The notes under the pieces: model-generated
The model's input: the letters and a program-made list of their open reading frames with translations, nothing else
Told to the model about the DNA's origin: nothing
Database searches by the model: none
Assembly (NCBI GenBank): GCA_009917695.1
Contig: JAACJG010000005.1
Location: forward strand, 182,338-246,337
Reading direction: 5' to 3'
Origin: Candidatus Rifleibacterium amylolyticum
GTDB taxonomy: Bacteria > Muiribacteriota > Ozemobacteria > Ozemobacterales > Ozemobacteraceae
DNA length: 64,000 nt
Program-made: the position numbers and the translations under genes
In this document: piece after piece, positions 26,501 to 33,699 of the stretch
Layout of the letters: each line of letters starts with the position of its first letter
Position numbering within the stretch: position 1 is the first letter of the stretch

Positions 26501-27674
26501 GATGATCGAGGCCATTAACCCAACTGAAGGCAAATGCTGCGAGCCATATTGCTAGTGGAGTCTGATAAGTTCCGAGGGCCTGTTCAAAACTGACAAAAGC
26601 CTCAACTGAGCCTGTTCGGAAACGCTGCAGATGTGTCATCAACTGATTCAGCCCTGGCAGAAAGCTGTTCGAACGATTTGCGATAACCACCAGATCCTCG
26701 GCCTTTTTAGTGCTGGCCGGGGTGTTTTCGGCAAGCAGCGCGACGAGATAGAAAAAATCGCCAAGATGATCAAAACAACCACCGTTACGGCCATGTGACT
26801 TGCGATTGGCACGTATCGCCCGGGCAAAAAGATCGAGAGCACCAGCCCTGTTTCCCTGCAACAGTTCGACGGTAGCGATAATTGCGCCGGCTTCTGGTTC
26901 CTGTGACATTTCGGCATAGAGCAGAGCCAGTTCGAAGTCACCCTTGAGAAGCTGATATTCTGCCATCGGCAATGCCCCGAAACGCCAGAAAGCATCTGAT
27001 TTGAGCCAGCGCCGGTCAGAAAAATATTCAACCAGTTCGCTGAAATTGCAAAAATAAGCCCTGGTAAACTGCATGGCCGTACGAAAGATGCTGGTCTGGC
27101 AGATTACCGGCAGACCTTCGAACCAGTCAGCTTCGAACGGGAACATGGCGGCACAGAAAAGCGGCATGCCAAGAAGCGCATCATCAGGGTCGACGGCTCG
27201 GCCCGACACGTGCTCGGGCAGCATGAAAATACTGCCGCTGAACAGATCAAGGCGCAGGCGGCGCATCTCAGAATAATACTGCATCGAGACCGGCTGCCCG
27301 GGTGCGAAATAGCTGGACTTGAGCACCCCCTTGATGGCGTTGAGAATCGGCATGACATGCTTGCGCAAAACTGCGTTTCGACAGGCGACTTCGAGATATT
27401 CGTCGTGACAGCTGATCGCTTCACCATCGATAATGACGAACCCCTTCTGCGCCAGACCACCGAAGATGTTCATTACTACCTGTGTTGTAAAGGTATAATT
27501 GTTGCCGGTGTTGGCGAAAAGCTGCCTGAGCATGCGCGCGAGATCGGCAGCGCTGGTTCTGGTATAATAAAACGCCAGAAGCTCGACCATGAGCTGCTCT
27601 GACTCGGTCAGCGCAGAGAATTTCTTCTTGCACTCGATGTAATGTGCTGTATATTCAGATGATCTGGGTTTCAT
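23502..27674 (-). CDS. SNF2/DEAD-box family ATPase (helicase-like)
   Basis: The protein is about 1,390 residues if it starts at the ATG at 27674 (MKPRSS); a TTG-initiated extension to 27722 seems less likely. The C-terminal third is a complete SNF2 motor: Walker [13 protein letters not shown] near residue 955, DEAQAIKN near 1050, [20 protein letters not shown], then the helicase C half ([43 protein letters not shown]). The large N-terminal part (about 900 residues) has TPR-like stretches in the middle but no motif I could name. SNF2 proteins move along or remodel DNA-protein complexes. The neighbouring genes are an uptake system and an exported protein, so no restriction-type context is evident. 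Confidence 0.9.
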   Translation of the reverse strand: [1390 protein letters not shown]

Positions 27675-27731
27675 ATTCAGGTGTGACCTGCAGACTATAC
27701 ACCAAACCGCCCTCTGCCTCAAGAGGGAATA

Positions 27732-28508
27732 TCAGTCCCAGAAGAAAACGTGGCGTGAGGCGTATTCACCGGCTTCGATGCGGGTGTCGTAAACCTCGGT
27801 GAGATTGGCGCCGGTCATCACCTCGGCGACCGGGCCGGCGTGCAGCACCCTGCCCCCTTTGACCATGACCACCGAAGTAGCGATCATCGCGGCAACATCA
27901 GGCTCGTGCGTGGTAAAAATTATGGTTTTGCCTTCGCTGACGAGTTCGCGCAAGATGGCGAGCAGGCGTGATTTGTTTTTAATATCGAGATGGGAAGTCG
28001 GCTCATCGAGCAGCAGCAGCTCAGTCTGCTGAGCGAGCGAACGTGCCAGCAGCACGAGCTGGTGTTCGCCACCACTGATATTCATGACCGAGCGCGTAGC
28101 TTTTTCGACCATGCCGACTTTGCTCAGAGCCTGTCGGGCAATTTCGTAATCTTCGGCCGATGGCATCGAAAAACTGCCAAGATAGGGCGCACGGCCGAGC
28201 AACGCAAAATCGAGCAGGCTGAAATCGAAAAAAGTCGGTTCAAACTGTGGAACCAGGCTGACAATTTGCCCCAGTTCGCGGCGGCTATAATCATCGAGAG
28301 AGCGCCCGAGCAGCTTTACCTGACCGGCATCAGGCGAGAGCCAGCCGAGAGCGAGCATGAGCATGGTGGTCTTGCCGGTGCCGTTCGGGCCGAGAACCGC
28401 AACGACACCGCCGCGACCGATCTGCATCGAAAACCCTTCGAGCACCAGCGGCGAGCCTTTCTGATAAGCAAAACTCAGGCTGTTGAATTCAAGAATTGCT
28501 TCGCTCAT
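27732..28508 (-). CDS. ABC transporter ATPase, FecE/BtuD-like
   Basis: The protein is 258 residues. Walker A is GPNGTGKTT, the signature NISGGEHQLVLLARSLA, and Walker B LLLLDEPTSHLD with a D-loop. It is the cytoplasmic ATPase of an importer. Its start overlaps the permease stop by 4 bp (ATGA), so it is the third gene of the substrate-binding, permease, ATPase operon. Confidence 0.95.
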   Translation of the reverse strand: MSEAILEFNSLSFAYQKGSPLVLEGFSMQIGRGGVVAVLGPNGTGKTTMLMLALGWLSPDAGQVKLLGRSLDDYSRRELGQIVSLVPQFEPTFFDFSLLDFALLGRAPYLGSFSMPSAEDYEIARQALSKVGMVEKATRSVMNISGGEHQLVLLARSLAQQTELLLLDEPTSHLDIKNKSRLLAILRELVSEGKTIIFTTHEPDVAAMIATSVVMVKGGRVLHAGPVAEVMTGANLTEVYDTRIEAGEYASRHVFFWD

Positions 28509-29524
28509 TTTTTAACTCCGACCGAACCGCTCATCATCAGTGCCATAAAGAACAAGGCGCCGAACAGTGAGGTCACGATGCCAAGAGGAATCTCAGCGGC
28601 AAAAGGAACGCGGCTCAGGCTGTCACAGATCAGCACCGACAGAGCGCCAAGCAACATACTTCCAGGCAGAGCAAAGCGAGCGTCGGCACCGAACAGGCGT
28701 CGCGCCAGATGCGGCATTATCAGACCGACCCAGGCAATCAGGCCGCTGACAGCGGTTACCGCGGCGGTAGCGATAACTGCCAGCGCAAGAATAAAAGCAC
28801 GTTCGCGGGTGGTCGAGGCACCCAGCGAAAATGCGGTAGAGTCTTTGAGAGCAAGAATGTTGAGGCGCCAGCGAAACAGCATCAGCCCCGTTAGACAGAG
28901 CAGAACGAGCGGCACAACGATTTTAACTTCCTGCCAGGTGATAGCCGAGAGACCGCCAAGCAGCCAGAAAGTCAGCTCTGCCAGTTGTGTAGTCGGATCT
29001 GCCGCGTATTTGGTAATACCAAGAAGCGAGGTAAAGATCGCCGAAACGCAGATCCCGGCCAGAATCAGGCGTAGTACCCAGGAACCGTAGCGAATCTTCC
29101 ACGCGACGAAATACGAGATTAAAAGACCAAGGCAGGCAAAAAATGCGGCCGAGGCCTGAATCATCCACGGCGAGTTGCCCAGAAACACAATGCTGAGACC
29201 GGCACCAAAAGCGGCACCCTGTGATACCCCGAGAAAGCCGGGGTCGACGAGGGGGTTGCCAAAAATCATCTGCATGACGGTGCCGGCAGCCGCCAGGCTC
29301 ATGCCAACCGCAACAGCGAGCAAAGCGCGCGGCAGACGCATGCGAAAAACTATGTTGTGGGCCATCTGATCGTTTTGAACCTGCTCGATGCTGAGCAATC
29401 CAGGGCTGGGATAACGACCGGCCAGCAGCGACAGGAAAAAGACCAGCAGCAGAAGCGCCGCCAGTCCAATAAAGAGAAGACGGGCGCGCCGTACCGGATT
29501 AGAATCGGTCTGAAATGACGTCAA
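28505..29524 (-). CDS. FecCD family ABC transporter permease
   Basis: The protein is 339 residues with about ten spans typical of the BtuC/FecCD group. It has the conserved LPRALLAVAVGMSLAAAGTVMQ and NPLVDPGFLGVSQGAAFGAG blocks, and FSLGASTTRERAFILALAVIATAAVTAVSGLIAWVGLIMPHLARRLF, which carries the coupling region. It transports iron-siderophores, heme or cobalamin. The substrate is not decided by sequence. It is coupled by overlaps to both neighbours. Confidence 0.95.
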   Translation of the reverse strand: MTSFQTDSNPVRRARLLFIGLAALLLLVFFLSLLAGRYPSPGLLSIEQVQNDQMAHNIVFRMRLPRALLAVAVGMSLAAAGTVMQMIFGNPLVDPGFLGVSQGAAFGAGLSIVFLGNSPWMIQASAAFFACLGLLISYFVAWKIRYGSWVLRLILAGICVSAIFTSLLGITKYAADPTTQLAELTFWLLGGLSAITWQEVKIVVPLVLLCLTGLMLFRWRLNILALKDSTAFSLGASTTRERAFILALAVIATAAVTAVSGLIAWVGLIMPHLARRLFGADARFALPGSMLLGALSVLICDSLSRVPFAAEIPLGIVTSLFGALFFMALMMSGSVGVKK

Positions 29525-30588
29525 AAATAATCTCCGCGAACCGCTATGTCACTTATCTGATCTGCATTCAACCCATACAAAGCAAAGAAACTGCGGTGCA
29601 GCTCGTGCATATCGCTTTTCAGCTCTGGAATCTCAGGATGCAGAATGGCAGCGAGCCAGCACAGGCCAAGAATCCAGCGCGAATCGGGCTGATCCCAGCT
29701 GACGAAATCTTCAGGAAAAGCAAACAGCTTATGCTGTTTTACCGCTGTCATTTCAGCCCAGAGCGGGTCTTCGAGCAGCTGCTGCTTTGCCTTCGAAACA
29801 TCGCCGCCATAAGCAACGAGAGTGACAAATTCAGGCTGCCAGGCAGCGATCTGATCGAAACCGATCTGCTGCCAGCCATTGCCGATGCCGGCTTCTTTCC
29901 AGACTGCTATGCCGCCGGCCTGTTCTACCAGCCAGGTTTGTGCCCAATGTGCCGGTGCTACGTTGAATGAAACTGCCCCACCCTTACTCGAATGATACAG
30001 ATGCAGCACGCGCGGCAGCTCTTTTTTGCCGGCATCTTTGAGACGATCGACGATTTTCTGCTGCCAGGCCCGGTAAAATCCGGCAATCTCGACGCCGCGG
30101 GCGGGTTCAGCGAAAATGCTGCTGAGAGTCTCGATTTCGGCAGGATATTTTGTCGGGTCTTCGAGACTGAAAAATGCACACCTGATGCCAAGCTGGTCGA
30201 GGCTGCGCTCGTATTTCTGCCGCTCGAAATCGCGCAACAGTATAATATCGGGCTTCATGGCGGCGAGCTCTTCGATACCGGTCTCGAAATCGTTAAAAAT
30301 GCGGGTGGCAAAGCCAGGATCGACCATCTGATAAAAACGGTCATTATTTACCAGCTTCAATGATTTACTGTAGGAAATAAGCTTGGCCGGCGCGGTTTTA
30401 AAGAAAAATGCCGCATTGGTAATCATAAAACCAGCACGACCGGCTATGACTATACGTTCTGGCGCATTTTCGAGCACGATCTTACGACCGTGGCAATCGA
30501 CAACCTCGCAGGGAAACCCGGCGATAGCAGCATTCGACGTGGCAATAAAAACCAGCAGAGACAAAATCAGCAATTTTAATCTGTTCAT
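29521..30588 (-). CDS. periplasmic binding protein of an iron/B12-type ABC importer
   Basis: The protein is 355 residues with a signal peptide (residues 1-23). It has a class III binding-protein layout: VVDCHGRKIVLENAPERIVIAG at the start, AMKPDIILLRDFERQKYER in the middle and IAAWQPEFVTLVAYGGD near the end. It delivers ligand to the FecCD-like permease encoded next. No riboswitch (for example cobalamin) is visible in the short 5' region 30589-30643, so its regulation is not readable here. Confidence 0.93.
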   Translation of the reverse strand: MNRLKLLILSLLVFIATSNAAIAGFPCEVVDCHGRKIVLENAPERIVIAGRAGFMITNAAFFFKTAPAKLISYSKSLKLVNNDRFYQMVDPGFATRIFNDFETGIEELAAMKPDIILLRDFERQKYERSLDQLGIRCAFFSLEDPTKYPAEIETLSSIFAEPARGVEIAGFYRAWQQKIVDRLKDAGKKELPRVLHLYHSSKGGAVSFNVAPAHWAQTWLVEQAGGIAVWKEAGIGNGWQQIGFDQIAAWQPEFVTLVAYGGDVSKAKQQLLEDPLWAEMTAVKQHKLFAFPEDFVSWDQPDSRWILGLCWLAAILHPEIPELKSDMHELHRSFFALYGLNADQISDIAVRGDYF

Positions 30589-30643
30589 CTGTGATCCTCA
30601 GCAGTAAGCTACCACACTACTATACACCACCAAACACGACTGA

Positions 30644-33600
30644 TCAATTCTTTTTAGCAGGAGAAGTCGTCTGTGGCTGAGAGTTTTCAACAGCTTCTTC
30701 GTAAAATGCCGTGGCATTGGCAAGATGGAGAGTGGCTGCAGCAGAGCTGGCAGCGGCAGCCTGCAACTCTTCGTCGATGGTCATAATCTCTATATCAGGG
30801 AAATAAAGAGCGTTTTCTGAAGTTATCTTGTCATTCAGCGCATGCGCCCGGGCATAAAGGTCAGCGATTTTGCGGGCTTCGCGACTTACGGCTGCATCCC
30901 AGTTGGTCGAAGAATCGGCAGCGAGGCCGAGACGCACAGTTTCGACAAACACTTTCTGGTGCAGTATCGCAAAAACCCTGACTATTCTCGCCTGAGCTTT
31001 CGCAAGTAGAGCGGGAATCTCAGGCAGTTCGCGCAACACCTTTTCTGAACGCTGGATTTCAACTGATACCCGCTGCAAAGTTTCTAGCAAAACCTTTTCT
31101 TCCGTTTCGGGCGCAATGTTTAAGGCTTGTCCGACGACGACAGCAAGAGACTCGTGACAACTTTTCAACCGTTGCTGGCCAATTTCAAGCGAGCGGTTCA
31201 TGTCTTCGAGTTTTGTCACCATTTCATGACCTGGGCTGACCTTGATCAGAGTCTGCATCACTTCAGATGTTTTGGCCGATTCCTTGACGACAACGGCGAT
31301 ACGTTCGTCAATGGTCTTGAGCATCAATTCTGCTTCTGGCAGGGAACTGCCGAGTCTGGCAAATTTCTCAAATTCTCTGGCAAACAGAGATTCATCGGGC
31401 AAGCCGTTTTGAGCGCGCTTAACCGTCTGCGGCAACTTTTCGATAGCGCTGGAAACTGTTTGCAGATCATCCTTGATTCGGGCCATGGATGTCAGTTCCG
31501 TAACTGTTCTGGCTGTATCATAAAGGCCAGTGAAAGGATGCTGTTTCTCAGGCAGACGACGACGCGCCTCATCAACTATTCGGGCAAATTCGCGACAATG
31601 ACCGGAAATGACATCTTCGGCCTGATCGAGAATCTGGTAGGCCCTCTGCACTTCAGCTGCAGATTCATCAGCTGCGACCATGGCATCGCTCAGGCGGTCG
31701 AGAATTTTTTGCGCCGATAAAGCGCCCGCAGCCAGTTGCTCTATCTGTTGTTGCACGACTGACGACTGTTTTTCAAGCAGCGAAATTCCTGCGACAACTT
31801 CAAGTCCCTTGTCATTAACATCCTGAGCATGCACCATGGCAGCTGACAACAATAGTTCTTTGGCTGTACGGTCGCCGCTGACATCGATAGAGACTCTGAC
31901 CATGATGATGACCGCCACCACCAGAGCAATCAGAGCGACTGCCACAAAATAGCCCGACCATGAAGAAGACCTGCCCCCGGCTTGAACGGCCGAGGCTGGG
32001 GCATGTATGTCTGGCACCGGTTTGAATACCGCCGGCTCGAGTTCAGGCGATTCGAGAAGCAATGATTCTCCGGCTATCTGCGGCTTATCGGCTTCAGAAA
32101 CAGCGCTTTCATTGTTGGGAATATTGATGGCTTGTGGAGATTCGGCTTCGCCGAAAACAACTGCGGCTTCTTCCCTTTTAAAGCTGTAACCGGCCTTTTC
32201 GAGGGCAGTTACCGCAGTCATGGCATTTTTACGAACGGTAGCAAATGAAGAATGCAACAGTTTCTGCAACAGCGGAAAAAGTTCGACCCGCTGCAGCTCT
32301 GCCAGCACGTAGACCGCCGTGCGCTGATAAAGTTCCTCGCTGCTGTCGACAAGAGTCGCGAGAGGCTGTTCGATGTTGACTTCTTTAATTGTACGCAAAG
32401 CCAGAATAGCATTGCCTCGAACACGGTTGTGCGGGTCCTTGAGAAAAGGTACGAGCTGCATCAGACTTTTTGTTTCACCCAGCATACCCACCGCTTCAAC
32501 GGCATTAGCGCGGCATCTGTCATCCTGGCTGCGCAAACCTTGCATCAGACAGGGCAGCGCGCGTTCGTCATACAGGCGACCAAGCAGAATGTAGATTTTG
32601 CCAATAACCAGGGGGTCGGTCTCGCGGTCGAGATATTTCAGCAGCGGCAGCACCGACTTGTCGCCCAGTTGCAGGCATTCTTTCTCAATTTCTTCTAGGC
32701 GCTTGCGCGAATCAGGAATCGCGAAAGCCTGCTCGAGACGGGCAATGCACTCTTCGACAGAACAGGCCTGCGTATCGAGTTCGCTGAATTCGCTTTCCCC
32801 GGCTACCTCTTCTTCTGGTGGCGGAAGGGTGGCAGCCAGTTCAACTGCACGGGCAACGCCTTTTTCTGCGAGCTTGCGAATTGTCTGCGCGGCCCGGCGG
32901 CGCAGATCTTCCTGCGGACTGTCGAGAAAAGGGGCGACCAGCGCGACGCTGGCGTCTGAGATGAAATGCTGCAAAACATGCACTGCCGATGCCTGAAACG
33001 GCGTGCGACCAGAAGAAATCATGGCCTGCAGCAGACGAAAACTGGTAAAGGGCTCTATGCTGCGCAGACTTCTGGCGGCATTGGCGCGCACTCGATTGTC
33101 AGTATCTTCGAGCAATGGGAAAATGTAGGCGAAAAGCTTGAGATTTCCCAGTAATTCGAGCGCCTCAATGCTGTTTGCCCGCACCCGCGCGTCTTTGTGC
33201 TGCAGAAATGGAATCAGAACACGACTTTCAGCCGAACTGCCAAATGCGCCAACTGCCATTATCATCGCCGCCAGAACTCTTGTATTCTGTTCTATTGGCA
33301 GAAGTTCAAGAAAACATGGTAGCGAGCTCGTTCGGTTCTGCTCGATCAAAGCCTTGATCAGCGTAACTTTTTCGTCATCATCGAAGCGCAGAAAAGTCGC
33401 GGTATCAAGTATTTCTGGAAGCAGCATCAACAATGGATTCTCAGTCTTAGGTCGGCGCGCATTCTTAGCCGCAGCTAACGCTTTTCTGGCGTAGAAGCGG
33501 ATTTCCATGCTTTCATCGATTTCGGCGGTCTGCTGCAAGGCAATTATGGCAGCGCGATCCGGGCGGCGGCAAAGCATGGCGACCGCCTTTTTCCGATCCT

Positions 33601-33655
33601 GCTCATGCGGCGATCTCAACAAAGAACTGATTGAATTATCTATCGACACGGACAC
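30644..33655 (-). CDS. HEAT-repeat, single-span, coiled-coil protein (paralogue B)
   Basis: The protein is 1,003 residues. The N-terminal half is a series of HEAT repeats of the PBS-lyase type (FLQHKDARVRANSIEALELLG; LLEDTDNRVRANAARSL; FLKDPHNRVRGNAILAL). A single membrane span lies near residues 565-590 (FVAVALIALVVAVIIMVRVSI). The C-terminal 400 residues are charged and helical with heptad character, probably coiled coil on the far side of the membrane. No enzyme motif is seen. It is a tandem paralogue of the gene starting at 36660, 44 bp apart, and both are read in the same direction. The function is unknown; a membrane scaffold is a guess. Confidence 0.85.
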   Translation of the reverse strand: MSVSIDNSISSLLRSPHEQDRKKAVAMLCRRPDRAAIIALQQTAEIDESMEIRFYARKALAAAKNARRPKTENPLLMLLPEILDTATFLRFDDDEKVTLIKALIEQNRTSSLPCFLELLPIEQNTRVLAAMIMAVGAFGSSAESRVLIPFLQHKDARVRANSIEALELLGNLKLFAYIFPLLEDTDNRVRANAARSLRSIEPFTSFRLLQAMISSGRTPFQASAVHVLQHFISDASVALVAPFLDSPQEDLRRRAAQTIRKLAEKGVARAVELAATLPPPEEEVAGESEFSELDTQACSVEECIARLEQAFAIPDSRKRLEEIEKECLQLGDKSVLPLLKYLDRETDPLVIGKIYILLGRLYDERALPCLMQGLRSQDDRCRANAVEAVGMLGETKSLMQLVPFLKDPHNRVRGNAILALRTIKEVNIEQPLATLVDSSEELYQRTAVYVLAELQRVELFPLLQKLLHSSFATVRKNAMTAVTALEKAGYSFKREEAAVVFGEAESPQAINIPNNESAVSEADKPQIAGESLLLESPELEPAVFKPVPDIHAPASAVQAGGRSSSWSGYFVAVALIALVVAVIIMVRVSIDVSGDRTAKELLLSAAMVHAQDVNDKGLEVVAGISLLEKQSSVVQQQIEQLAAGALSAQKILDRLSDAMVAADESAAEVQRAYQILDQAEDVISGHCREFARIVDEARRRLPEKQHPFTGLYDTARTVTELTSMARIKDDLQTVSSAIEKLPQTVKRAQNGLPDESLFAREFEKFARLGSSLPEAELMLKTIDERIAVVVKESAKTSEVMQTLIKVSPGHEMVTKLEDMNRSLEIGQQRLKSCHESLAVVVGQALNIAPETEEKVLLETLQRVSVEIQRSEKVLRELPEIPALLAKAQARIVRVFAILHQKVFVETVRLGLAADSSTNWDAAVSREARKIADLYARAHALNDKITSENALYFPDIEIMTIDEELQAAAASSAAATLHLANATAFYEEAVENSQPQTTSPAKKN

Positions 33656-33699
33656 CTCCCCCGCTCAACGGGTGGCTCGCAGCAAAGCTGGCAACAAAA

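Noticed and set aside
30589..30643. Cobalamin or other riboswitch before the ABC uptake operon
   Set aside because: Only 55 bp are available and no conserved box was seen.
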